A stretch of DNA of 36,244 nucleotides from an uncultured bacterium (GTDB lineage Bacteria > Bacillota > Clostridia > Oscillospirales > Oscillospiraceae): the NCBI GenBank assembly GCA_949840775.1, contig CATKXO010000032.1, forward strand, positions 1-36,244. The letters are read 5' to 3'. The notes beneath the pieces are model-generated. The model was not told the origin of the DNA. It saw only the letters and a list, made by a program, of their open reading frames with translations, and made no database searches. The translations under genes were made by a program, and so were the position numbers. Within the stretch, counting starts at the first letter, position 1, and the number at the start of each line of letters is the position of its first letter. Shown piece after piece: positions 19,551 through 27,183 of the stretch.

Positions 19551-20891
19551 ATGACAGGCGCAATGTACGCCGCCATCGGCGGCCTGAAATCCCACATGAC
19601 CAAGCTGAACGTCATCGGCAACAACGTGGCCAACGTGAACACCCACGGCTACAAGGCCCAGCGCATGACCTTTAAGGAGTCTATGTACACCACCAGCCGT
19701 TCCGGCTCCAACGGCGGCGTGACCATGGGCGGCAACAACCCCTCCCAGATCGGCTACGGCTGCTCGGTGGGCTCCATCGACCTGAACATGTCCCCCTCCA
19801 CCTACGCCCCTACCGGCGTTGGCCTGGACTGTATGCTGGACGGCGAAGGGTTCTTCATGGTGGGCGACAAGCTGGAGTATGACGAGATCAACAAAGTCTG
19901 GACCGGCGGCATCACCAAGGGCTCCGAGGTGAGCCAGATGGACCTGACCCGCGTGGGCGACTTCTGGGTGGACCCCGACGGCTATATCTGCAACCGCGAC
20001 AACAAGGTGGTCTACGGCTTTGCCCGGGTGCAGAACCCCGCCTATGATCCGGACGCAAAGCCTCCTCAGGATGCGACGGACAAAAAGGCGATGGACGCCT
20101 ATGAGCTCGCCAAGAAGGAGACGATCATCAGCACTCACCTGGTCCCCCTGCGTGTGCCCCTGTCCGCTGCCGCGCCTACGAAGGATAATAAAGGGATTAA
20201 GGATAACGGTGAGCACGTCTGGGATGAGGGCGACCCCGTCTATCCCTTCCTGAGCGCCGCTACCGGCGGCACAAATCAGTATGGCACCCCCGGTGACTAT
20301 ACGGACTATGAGGCAGCGCTGAAGGCCAATCAGGATGCCTCCAAGGCGCCTGCTGCGGGCGGTACCAACACAGCCAAGCCCCAGACCCTGTACCCTGTGG
20401 CCAAGAACACCAACGAGAACGCCGTCTCCGACGTGATGCCCGTCCAGCTGAAGAACATGCAGATCGGCACCGACGGCTCCATCTACGGCGTGGCCGCCAA
20501 CGGCGACACGGTCATCGTGGGCTACATCGCCGTGGCCAGCGCCGACAGCCCCGACGGCGTGACCCACATCGACGGCCCCTACTACAAGGCCATGGGCGGC
20601 GCGGGCAACCTGCGCGTCTCCACTCTGGTGGAGCTGCCCACCTCCTACCTGGGCAATCAGGTGGCGACGGAGGGCGCGAATGGCGCTGACCCCGTCACGC
20701 CCGATGCCGGCGACGCTATCCTGACCGAGAAGACCACCAAGGTCCGCAACGGCGGCCTGGAGGCCTCCAGCACCGACGTGGCCAACGAGTTCGCCGAGAT
20801 GATTACCACCCAGCGCGGCTATCAGGCCAACACCCGCATCATCACCGTCACCGACTCCATGCTGGAGGAGCTGGTGAACATGAAGCGGTAA
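19551..20891 (+). CDS. flgE: Flagellar hook protein FlgE
   Basis: FlgE polymerises into the flexible hook. The 446-residue protein has both conserved ends: MYAAIGGLKSHMTKLNVIGNN and VANVNTHGYKAQRM near residues 5-41, and VANEFAEMITTQRGYQANTR near 413-432. Residues about 163-282 (20040-20395) are an Ala/Lys/Asp-rich insert with looser codon use, likely a surface-exposed variable domain. I chose ATG 19551 because GGAAG lies upstream at workable distance; an in-frame frame extension upstream lacks a ribosome site, and ATG 19563 is a weaker alternative. A palindromic repeat element follows in the gap to flbD. Confidence 0.93.
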   Translation: MTGAMYAAIGGLKSHMTKLNVIGNNVANVNTHGYKAQRMTFKESMYTTSRSGSNGGVTMGGNNPSQIGYGCSVGSIDLNMSPSTYAPTGVGLDCMLDGEGFFMVGDKLEYDEINKVWTGGITKGSEVSQMDLTRVGDFWVDPDGYICNRDNKVVYGFARVQNPAYDPDAKPPQDATDKKAMDAYELAKKETIISTHLVPLRVPLSAAAPTKDNKGIKDNGEHVWDEGDPVYPFLSAATGGTNQYGTPGDYTDYEAALKANQDASKAPAAGGTNTAKPQTLYPVAKNTNENAVSDVMPVQLKNMQIGTDGSIYGVAANGDTVIVGYIAVASADSPDGVTHIDGPYYKAMGGAGNLRVSTLVELPTSYLGNQVATEGANGADPVTPDAGDAILTEKTTKVRNGGLEASSTDVANEFAEMITTQRGYQANTRIITVTDSMLEELVNMKR

Positions 20892-20918
20892 GCTGATTTT
20901 TCCGGTTGAACGCTGCGG

Positions 20919-21043
20919 GCCCCCTTCGCAAAGGGGGCTCCCGGCGTAAGCCGGGTGGGGGTTTTCTCCAAAGCACGAGATACCCGGAGAAAACCCTCCG
21001 CCACCGCCTTGGACGGCGGTCCCCCTCCCTTTGCGAAGGGAGG
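20919..21043. mobile_element. MITE-like palindromic element between flgE and flbD
   Basis: About 125 nt made of five perfect stems. Stem 1: GCCCCCTT/AAGGGGGC (20919-20938). Stem 2: CCCGGC/GCCGGG (20940-20955). Central stem: GGGTTTTCTCC (20959-20969) with GGAGAAAACCC (20986-20996). Stem 3: ACCGCC/GGCGGT (21003-21020). Stem 4: CCTCCCTT/AAGGGAGG (21024-21043). The outer stems share the core CCCTTCGCAAAGGG in opposite orientation, like terminal inverted repeats. It codes for no protein. Non-autonomous miniature element is an inference from shape. Confidence 0.7.
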
Positions 21044-21080
21044 CTTACGAGAGGTTTGAACGAGGAAAGGAAGGTTTGTC

Positions 21081-21296
21081 ATGATCCAACTGACGAAACG
21101 GAACGGAGAGCGGTTTTTAGTCAACCACACCCAAATCGAGAGCATTGAGATGATTCCCGAATCGAAGATCGTCATGATGAATCGTGACTACTTCATTGTC
21201 CGGGAATCCCCCGAGCAGATTATCAAGCGCATCGCCGAGTACACCGCCAAGGTGCAGGACGTGCGCAGGGAACTGACCATCGTAGACCGGCGCTGA
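21081..21296 (+). CDS. flbD: Flagellar protein FlbD (SwrD-like)
   Basis: This 71-residue protein matches the small FlbD/SwrD family found between flgE and motA or fliL in Gram-positive flagellar operons. In Bacillus subtilis SwrD raises motor torque and is needed for swarming. Typical features are MIQLTKRNGERFLVNHTQIE at the N-terminus, with the IESIE strand, and YFIVRESPEQIIKRI near 35-49. It is cytosolic and has no membrane span. It is followed by motA and motB, which fits a role with the stator. The start at 21081 follows GGAAAGGAAGG. A palindromic element separates it from flgE. Confidence 0.9.
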   Translation: MIQLTKRNGERFLVNHTQIESIEMIPESKIVMMNRDYFIVRESPEQIIKRIAEYTAKVQDVRRELTIVDRR

Positions 21297-21309
21297 GCCG
21301 CCGGTCACG

Positions 21310-21374
21310 GGGCATATTTGACAGGCGTCAAGCCTGAAGCGGAGGGACCGCCCCGACGCCTTTCAAATGTGCCC
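21310..21374. repeat. Long hairpin before motA
   Basis: GGGCATATTTGA (21310-21321) pairs with TCAAATGTGCCC (21363-21374) with one G-U pair. After one mismatch AGGCGTC (21323-21329) pairs with GACGCCT (21355-21361). A small GCGG/CCGC stem tops the loop. This gives an arm of about 20 bp in the flbD-motA gap. Confidence 0.65.
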
Positions 21375-21384
21375 TGAGAGAAAT

Positions 21385-21403
21385 AAAAAACCCCCAGCGG
21401 GGG
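21385..21403. promoter_or_regulatory. GC hairpin next to the motA ribosome site
   Basis: CCCCC (21391-21395), loop AGC and GGGGG (21399-21403) form a tight hairpin right before the motA ribosome site (GAGAGGAG). Six A residues precede it, so on the minus strand it would resemble a short terminator. Possible effects on motA translation or message stability are inferred. Confidence 0.4.
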
Positions 21404-21417
21404 AGAGGAGCGGACCT

Positions 21418-22236
21418 ATGAACATTACCTATATCATCGGTACTGTAGCTGCTATCCTGGTCATGGTCGTCGGTATGATGTTCGGCGGTGAGGGCGGACT
21501 GCTTACCCCGGAACAGATCATGAACTTCTTCGACCCGGCCAGTATCTTCATCGTCATCGGGTGTACCATCTTCGTGCTGGTGGCCAGCTTCCCCATCAGC
21601 GCCCTGACCGCCATCCCCAAGCACATGGCGGTGATTATGAACGCCAAGCGGTATGACCCCATGGCCATCATCGACCGGCTGGTGGAGCTGGCCCAGGTGG
21701 CCCGGAAAAACGGCCTGCTGGCCCTGGAGGAGATGGGCAACCAGGAGCAGGACCCCTTCTTCAAGCAGTGCATCATGCTCATCGTTGACAACAACGACGC
21801 CGACCAGGCCAAAGAGATCATGATGAACGACATCGAGCAGTCGGTGGCCCGCCACGAGGACGGCGCGGGCATGTATGAGAAGGCCTCCGCCGTGGCCCCC
21901 GCCTTCGGCATGGTGGGTACGCTGGTAGGTCTGATTAACATGCTGAAGGCCATGGACGTGGAGAGCGGCGGCGGCGACCTGGGTCCCGCCATGGCTACCG
22001 CCCTGGTCACCACCCTGTACGGCTGTGTGCTGGCCCACATGATTTTCGGCCCCATCGCAACCCAGCTGCGCCGCCGGGACGAGGAGGAGACCCTGTGCAA
22101 GCTCATCATCGTGGAGGGCATCATGTCCATCCAGTCCGGCGCCAACCCCAAGTTCCTCCGGGAGAAGCTGCTCACCTTCATGGGCCAGAAGCAGCGCGCC
22201 GAGGGTGGTGGCAAGAAGGGCGGCAAGGGCGAATAA
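21418..22236 (+). CDS. motA: Flagellar stator protein MotA
   Basis: MotA is the membrane stator subunit that rotates around MotB and pushes FliG. The 272-residue protein has four hydrophobic spans (about 4-22, 38-58, 155-175, 190-212). APAFGMVGTLVGLINML near 158-174 holds the conserved proline and glycine of the third span, and the cytoplasmic loop carries RKNGLLALEE with the charged residues that face FliG. The C-terminal tail is Gly/Lys-rich. I chose ATG 21418 after GAGAGGAG; upstream in-frame codons fall in the hairpin region and lack a ribosome site. motB follows after 33 nt. The coupling ion cannot be decided from the sequence. Confidence 0.96.
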   Translation: MNITYIIGTVAAILVMVVGMMFGGEGGLLTPEQIMNFFDPASIFIVIGCTIFVLVASFPISALTAIPKHMAVIMNAKRYDPMAIIDRLVELAQVARKNGLLALEEMGNQEQDPFFKQCIMLIVDNNDADQAKEIMMNDIEQSVARHEDGAGMYEKASAVAPAFGMVGTLVGLINMLKAMDVESGGGDLGPAMATALVTTLYGCVLAHMIFGPIATQLRRRDEEETLCKLIIVEGIMSIQSGANPKFLREKLLTFMGQKQRAEGGGKKGGKGE

Positions 22237-22269
22237 GCCCCTCCCCCTATAGAGAACTGAGGTGAAACC

Positions 22270-23118
22270 ATGGCAAGCATCAAAAAGAAAAGCTCCGGGG
22301 GCGGCGGCGCCAACTGGATGGATACATACGGCGACATGGTTACCCTGCTGCTGTGCTTCTTCGTCCTGCTGTACTCCATCTCCACCATCGACCAGGAGAA
22401 GTGGATGGTCTTTGTAAAAAGCTTCAACCGGGACGCAGTGGACCAGATGGATGTCCCTCCGGGACCGATTGGAGACCAGGACAGTTCCAGGGGCGACGGC
22501 CTGCCTGTCCCCGACGAAAATAACGAGGTGGACGAGGCCCTGGATGAGCTGTACGACTTTCTGGTGGAGTACACGGAGAGCTCGGCCGCAGCCTCGGACA
22601 GCATCTCTGTCAGCCAGGGCGACGACTACGTCTTTATCTCCTTCGACGACGCAATCTTCTTCGACGGCAACAGTTCTTACCTGCGCAAGGAGGGAAGGGA
22701 CGTGCTGGACAGCCTGATTCCCGGCATCGCCCAGGCCGGCCCCATGATCGACGAGCTGAAGGTACTGGGGCACACTGCCCAGAGCCGGAATGTCCCTAAC
22801 GATGTCCCCTACGACCGGCACCTGGCCTCGGACCGCGCCACCGAGGTGGTCATATACCTCCAGGAGCATATCGACTACGGGCTGATCCATCCTGGCCGCT
22901 ATTTGGCCGAGGGCTACGGTCAGTGGCGGAATGTGGCGGACAACGCCACCGCCGAGGGCAAGGCCAGAAACCGCCGTGTGGAGATCATCATCAGCGGCAA
23001 GGACCTGGAGAACGAGATGAATGACAGCTACCGGCAGTATTACACCATGACCGGCAGCGGCACCGAGTTTGCGTCAGACGGCAACGCCGTTATCAGCTAT
23101 ACCACCAACGGCAACTGA
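22270..23118 (+). CDS. motB: Flagellar stator protein MotB
   Basis: MotB anchors the stator to peptidoglycan and carries the ion-binding aspartate. The 282-residue protein starts with a Lys/Gly-rich tail, then WMDTYGDMVTLLLCFFVLLYS near 16-36, in which D22 is the predicted ion-binding residue. The OmpA-like domain (about 150-255) shows ELKVLGHTAQ and the peptidoglycan-binding LASDRATEVV and KARNRRVEI motifs. The plug/linker (about 60-140) is acidic. The start at 22270 follows GAGGTGAAA. fliL, often next in other clusters, is absent; fliM follows directly. Confidence 0.95.
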   Translation: MASIKKKSSGGGGANWMDTYGDMVTLLLCFFVLLYSISTIDQEKWMVFVKSFNRDAVDQMDVPPGPIGDQDSSRGDGLPVPDENNEVDEALDELYDFLVEYTESSAAASDSISVSQGDDYVFISFDDAIFFDGNSSYLRKEGRDVLDSLIPGIAQAGPMIDELKVLGHTAQSRNVPNDVPYDRHLASDRATEVVIYLQEHIDYGLIHPGRYLAEGYGQWRNVADNATAEGKARNRRVEIIISGKDLENEMNDSYRQYYTMTGSGTEFASDGNAVISYTTNGN

Positions 23119-23155
23119 CACCGGAGTAAGCAAGTATCTAAAATGAGGGAACAAT

Positions 23156-24145
23156 ATGGCTGAAGTCTTATCACAAAGTCAGATAGACGCCCTGCTGAAC
23201 GCGGCCAGAAGCGGAGAATTGGACGTGGACAAGCCGGCGGATAAGTCTGAAGAGAAAAAATATCGTAAATATGACTTTTACAGCCCGCGCAAGTTCACCA
23301 AGGACAGGCTGAAGATGCTCAACAGCATCTTTGAGAGCTACGCCCGGGTCATCAACTCCAGGATCAACGCCCTGCTCCACGCCACCTGCGAAATCGACGT
23401 GGACAGCGTGGAGGAGCAGCGGTACTACGAGTTCTCCAACGCACTGACGGAGAGCGACGTGGTGGCCCTGGCCAAGATTGACCAGGAGCAGCTCCAGGGG
23501 GACGACCCCATCCTGGTCCACATGGACACGCCGGTGGTGCTGTCTATGCTGGACCGCATGATGGGCGGCGAGGGAGACCCGGACCCCACTGTCCCCAGCG
23601 ACTACAAGCTCACCGACCTGGAGCTGAACATGTACGACGACCTGATTGCCGACCTGATTCCCATTCTGAGCGGCAGCTGGGAGAACTACATGACCCTCCA
23701 CTTTGCCTATGTCCGCACTGAGGTGAACCCCACCCTGGTCCAGCTTATCGGCTATGATGAGACGGTGGTCATCGTGGGACTGAACATCAAGTTCCCCAAC
23801 TGCACAGGCCGTATGAGCCTGTGCCTGCCCGGCGAGATGCTGACCAACGTCTTCAGCGAAATCAGCAAGAGTACCAGCCGCCGCTCCACCGGCGAGGATA
23901 AATCCGAGGAGATTTTTGATTCCCTGCGGGATTCCGAGCTGGAAATCGTGGCTGAGTTGGCCCGGACACGGATCCTGCTCAGCGACCTGTATCATTTGAA
24001 CGTGGGCGATGTGGTGGATATCAAGCGTTCCAAGGATTCCCCGGTCTTCCTGAACATTGGAGGCCGAAGGTGGTTCGACGGAAAAATGGGCACCAGCAAC
24101 AAGCAGGTCGCCGTGAAAATTGGAGAGACCTACATAAAAATGTAG
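23156..24145 (+). CDS. fliM: Flagellar switch protein FliM
   Basis: FliM is the middle C-ring subunit that binds phospho-CheY. The 329-residue length is normal. The CheY-binding peptide EVLSQSQIDALL is at residues 3-14, followed by a short linker. The central CheC-like middle domain (about 45-230) includes LVHMDTPVVLSMLDRMMGG, and the C-terminal SpoA domain (about 255-325) includes LLSDLYHLNVGDVVDI. The start at 23156 follows GAGGGAA. The N-terminal peptide is closely related to the ones found inside FliY and in the ComFB protein of this window. Confidence 0.97.
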   Translation: MAEVLSQSQIDALLNAARSGELDVDKPADKSEEKKYRKYDFYSPRKFTKDRLKMLNSIFESYARVINSRINALLHATCEIDVDSVEEQRYYEFSNALTESDVVALAKIDQEQLQGDDPILVHMDTPVVLSMLDRMMGGEGDPDPTVPSDYKLTDLELNMYDDLIADLIPILSGSWENYMTLHFAYVRTEVNPTLVQLIGYDETVVIVGLNIKFPNCTGRMSLCLPGEMLTNVFSEISKSTSRRSTGEDKSEEIFDSLRDSELEIVAELARTRILLSDLYHLNVGDVVDIKRSKDSPVFLNIGGRRWFDGKMGTSNKQVAVKIGETYIKM

Positions 24146-24165
24146 GCTAAAAGGAGCGAATCTGG

Positions 24166-25401
24166 ATGGAAGACATTATTTTTAGCCCGATGGAAATAGA
24201 CGCCATCGGGGAGATCATGAACATCAGCCTGGGCTCCTCCGCCACTGCGGCCTCCAACATGCTGGACCACCGGGTGGATATCACGACCCCCAGGGTGAGC
24301 GTGGTCAACGTAGAGGATTTCACCCTTGGCAAGATTGAGCCGGCGGTAGGCGTAGAGATCAAGTATGTCTGCGGCCTGGAGGGCAGCAACATTATGCTGC
24401 TCAAGCGCAGCGATGTGCGGGCCATTACCGATATCCTGCTGATGACCGAGACCCCCGACGAGGAATTTGAGCTCAACGAACTGTCCATCAGCGCCGTGTG
24501 CGAGGTTATGAACCAGATGATGGGCTCCTCCGCCACAGCTCTGTCCGATCTGCTGGGGCGGATGGTGAACATCTCCACCCCGGAGTCCTTCGAGCTCCAC
24601 GATTTGGACAAGGTGAAGGAGGAGCACTTCCCCGTCACCAGTGGCCCGGTGGTGGTGGTCCGCTTCAATCTGAAGATTGAGGGCGTGCTGGACAGCGAGT
24701 TCATGAACGTTATGTCGGTGGAGCTGGGCAAGGAGCTGATCGCCGGCTTCGGTCTCAGCGACATTGAACCGGCCCCCGCGCCCGCTCCGGCCCCCGCACC
24801 CGCGCCGGCCCCCGCCGGCGGCGCGACCATGAGCCAGGAGGAGATCGAGCGGATGATGGCCGGTGGCATTCCCGCCGCCCCTGCGCCAGCCCCGGCTCCC
24901 GCACCGGCCCAGCCGGCGCCTCCTGCGGCCCAGCCCGCCGCCCCTGCCGGCGCGGCCCAGCCCGCGACAGCGGCGGACCTTGGAGCGATGATGGCGGCCA
25001 TGATGTCGGCTATGACCTCGGCCATGGCGAACAATGCTCCCGCCCAAGCGGCCCCGCCGCATGATCCCAAGATTATCAACGCCCAGCCCAACCGGATGAA
25101 AGAGCTGAGTACCGAGACCCAGCTGAACCAGGAGCAGAAGGACAATCTGGACCTGATCCTCTCCGTCTCTCTGGAGGTGGCGGTAGAGATTGGCCGGACC
25201 CGGCGGAAGATTCAGGACATCCTGTCCTTCTCCAAGGGCTCCCTGGTGGTGCTGGACAAACTGGCCGGCGACCAGGTGGACCTGCTGGTGAACGGACAGT
25301 GTGTGGCCAAGGGCGATGTGGTGGTCATTGACGACAACTTTGGCATCCGCATCACCGAGATTCTGCAAAAGCCGGATATCAACGTACTGACCCAGGGCTG
25401 A
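24166..25401 (+). CDS. fliY: Switch phosphatase FliY (CheC-like plus SpoA/FliN)
   Basis: FliY combines a CheY-P phosphatase with the FliN ring domain. It is 411 residues. Residues 1-200 are CheC-like with two complete active sites of the form [D/S]xxxExxN-x22-P: D-A-I-G-E-I-M-N near 12-19, and S-A-V-C-E-V-M-N near 108-115. A first Ala-Pro repeat follows (about 204-217), then GGATMSQEEIERMMAGG (about 219-235), a FliM-like CheY-binding peptide, and a second Ala-Pro stretch (about 238-265). The SpoA domain is at about 330-405. In Bacillus the peptide is at the N-terminus of FliY; here it is internal. The start at 24166 follows AAAAGGAG. Confidence 0.95.
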   Translation: MEDIIFSPMEIDAIGEIMNISLGSSATAASNMLDHRVDITTPRVSVVNVEDFTLGKIEPAVGVEIKYVCGLEGSNIMLLKRSDVRAITDILLMTETPDEEFELNELSISAVCEVMNQMMGSSATALSDLLGRMVNISTPESFELHDLDKVKEEHFPVTSGPVVVVRFNLKIEGVLDSEFMNVMSVELGKELIAGFGLSDIEPAPAPAPAPAPAPAPAGGATMSQEEIERMMAGGIPAAPAPAPAPAPAQPAPPAAQPAAPAGAAQPATAADLGAMMAAMMSAMTSAMANNAPAQAAPPHDPKIINAQPNRMKELSTETQLNQEQKDNLDLILSVSLEVAVEIGRTRRKIQDILSFSKGSLVVLDKLAGDQVDLLVNGQCVAKGDVVVIDDNFGIRITEILQKPDINVLTQG

Positions 25402-25449
25402 GCCCTTTTAGATAAATCAATCAACTATTTTTGAAAAGGATGGTTAACT

Positions 25450-25815
25450 ATGGCTAAGATTCTTACGGTTGACGACGCTGCTTTTATGCGCAAGGTCATT
25501 AAGGACACTCTGAGCAAGGCTGGCTACACCGATATCTATGAGGCTGAGGACGGCGCCATGGCGGTGGAGAAGTACAACGAGCTCAAGCCCGATCTGGTGC
25601 TCATGGACATCACCATGCCCAACATGGACGGTCTGGAGGCCCTGAAGGCCATCCGCGCCGCCGACGCCAATGCCAACGTGGTCATGTGCTCCGCCATGGG
25701 CCAGGAGACCATGGTTATCGACGCGATCCGCTCCGGCGCCAAGGACTTCATCGTCAAGCCCTTCAAGCCCGAGCGCGTGCTGAAGACCGTCACCTCCATT
25801 GTAGGCGAGCCCTGA
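25450..25815 (+). CDS. cheY: Chemotaxis response regulator CheY
   Basis: A single receiver domain of 121 residues, standard for CheY. The acidic pocket D8-D9, phospho-acceptor D53 (VLMDITMPNMDG), switch S81 (CSAMGQ) and K103 (VKPFKPE) are all present. Phosphorylated CheY binds FliM and FliY and sets motor direction. The ATG at 25450 follows AAAAGGATGG. It lies directly after fliY as in Bacillus, and its stop overlaps the fliO start by one base. The kinase CheA is not in this window. Confidence 0.97.
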   Translation: MAKILTVDDAAFMRKVIKDTLSKAGYTDIYEAEDGAMAVEKYNELKPDLVLMDITMPNMDGLEALKAIRAADANANVVMCSAMGQETMVIDAIRSGAKDFIVKPFKPERVLKTVTSIVGEP

Positions 25816-26183
25816 TGGACCTCTGGCCCCAGGTGCTCTCCGTGGCCGGCCTGCTGGCCATTATTCTGCTGGTACTGGCAGGCGCCTACTTCTTCACCCG
25901 CTGGGCAGGGCAGAATATGGGCGGCGGGCTGTTTGCCGCCCGGGGCGGCCGAATCCAGGTGCTGGACCGGGCCGCAGTGGGCCGGGACCAGGCCCTGCTG
26001 GTGGTGAAGGCCGGACAGCGGTATCTTCTGCTGGGCAGCACGCCAACGGGGCTTACCCTGCTGGCCGAGCTGACCCGGGAGGAGGGGGAGTGCTGGGACC
26101 CGCCCATGCCCCCTGAGGGACCGGAAGCAAAACGGTCTCCGGACTTCCATGCCCTGATACAGCGGCTGAGAGAGAAAAAATAA
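25815..26183 (+). CDS. fliO: Flagellar export protein FliO (FliZ-type)
   Basis: FliO (FliZ in Bacillus) is a small membrane protein that helps assemble FliP in the export gate. The 122-residue protein has one membrane span (about 8-28: VLSVAGLLAIILLVLAGAYFF in part) and a cytosolic part with RIQVLDRAAVGRDQALLVV near 47-65 and the family-typical YLLLGSTPTGLTLLAEL. The ATG overlaps the cheY stop (TGATG). fliP, Q, R, flhB and flhA follow in standard order. The sequence of this family is variable; position and topology support the call. Confidence 0.9.
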   Translation: MDLWPQVLSVAGLLAIILLVLAGAYFFTRWAGQNMGGGLFAARGGRIQVLDRAAVGRDQALLVVKAGQRYLLLGSTPTGLTLLAELTREEGECWDPPMPPEGPEAKRSPDFHALIQRLREKK

Positions 26184-26219
26184 CCCAAAGTGCCGGCGAG
26201 TGGATCGAGGTGAGGAAGA

Positions 26220-26894
26220 ATGCCAACCGAGGCGCTGATCAATGTAAACGGCGATAGCGTGCAGGCGCTGGAGATTCTGTTCCTGACCACGATCCTGATG
26301 CTCCTCCCTTCGCTGATTATCATGATGACCTCCTTTACCCGGTATGTGGTGGTCTTCTCCTTCCTGCGCACCGCCATGGGCACCCAGCAGACCCCGCCCA
26401 ATATGGTGCTGGTGGGCATGGCGCTGATTCTGACCCTCTTTACCATGAGTCCCACCCTGGGGGAGATCAATGAGGAGGCCTTTATCCCCTACCAGCAGGA
26501 GGAAATCACCCAGGAGGAATTTTTCCAGCGGGCCCAGGTGCCGCTAAAGCGGTTTATGGGAAAATGTACGGAGCTGTCCAGCATGCAAATGTACTGCGAC
26601 ATGACGGGCACCCCCGCCCCGGAGAGTCCGGAGGAGGCGGAAAATCTGCCCCTGACGGTGGTAATCCCGGCCTTTGTCACCAGTGAGCTGAAAAAGGCAT
26701 TTTCGCTGGGCTTTCTGCTGTACATCCCCTTTGTCCTGATCGATATGGTGGTGGCTTCCACCCTGATGTCCATGGGCATGGTTATGCTGCCGCCGTCCAT
26801 GGTCTCCACCCCCTTTAAGCTGCTGCTGTTTATTATGCTGGACGGATGGCAGCTGCTGTTCTCCACTTTGGTGGCAGGCTATGGCTTTGGGTAA
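26220..26894 (+). CDS. fliP: Flagellar export gate protein FliP
   Basis: FliP forms the core of the export gate as a pentamer with FliR and FliQ. The 224-residue protein carries the family signatures: PSLIIMMTSFTRYVVVFSFLR near 30-50 (in part), GTQQTPPNMVLVGMALILT near 54-72, and SELKKAFSLGFLLYIPFVLIDMVV (in part) near 154-178, and MGMVMLPP. Four hydrophobic segments are seen. A long cleavable signal like that of enterobacterial FliP is not obvious. The start at 26220 follows GAGGTGAGGAA. Confidence 0.97.
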   Translation: MPTEALINVNGDSVQALEILFLTTILMLLPSLIIMMTSFTRYVVVFSFLRTAMGTQQTPPNMVLVGMALILTLFTMSPTLGEINEEAFIPYQQEEITQEEFFQRAQVPLKRFMGKCTELSSMQMYCDMTGTPAPESPEEAENLPLTVVIPAFVTSELKKAFSLGFLLYIPFVLIDMVVASTLMSMGMVMLPPSMVSTPFKLLLFIMLDGWQLLFSTLVAGYGFG

Positions 26895-26903
26895 GGAGGA
26901 AAC

Positions 26904-27167
26904 ATGGATACAAATGCAATTACCCAAGTGCTGAGAGAGGGCATACTGGTGGCGATCAAGCTGAGCGGCCCCATGCTGCTGCTGAGCATGTCGGTAGGCG
27001 TGCTGGTAGCCATCTTTCAGGCCGTCACCCAGATTCATGAGCAAACCCTGGGCTTTATCCTCAAGCTGACCGTGGTGGTCCTGGTGCTCCTGATTGGGGG
27101 CGGCTGGATGATGGAGAACCTTTTGGACTATACCAGAGGGATCTTTACGCTGATGGCCACCCGCTAG
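26904..27167 (+). CDS. fliQ: Flagellar export gate protein FliQ
   Basis: FliQ wraps around the FliP-FliR core of the export gate. The protein is 87 residues with two membrane spans (about 18-38 and 50-72). VAIFQAVTQIHEQTLGFILK near 32-51 is the family signature. The start at 26904 follows AAGGAGG, 9 nt after fliP. Order and spacing are standard for the fliP-fliQ-fliR set. Confidence 0.97.
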   Translation: MDTNAITQVLREGILVAIKLSGPMLLLSMSVGVLVAIFQAVTQIHEQTLGFILKLTVVVLVLLIGGGWMMENLLDYTRGIFTLMATR

Positions 27168-27183
27168 GGGGAGGTGGGCTCTC

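Noticed and set aside
24770-24965. The Ala-Pro coding repeats in fliY as a DNA repeat or CRISPR-like array
   Set aside because: They are low-complexity coding repeats with no spacers and no regular unit. They code flexible linkers.
24829-25401. A separate FliN-like gene starting at the internal ATG of fliY
   Set aside because: No ribosome site precedes the ATG at 24829, and the frame runs on without a break from the CheC-like part. A single FliY protein is the simpler reading.
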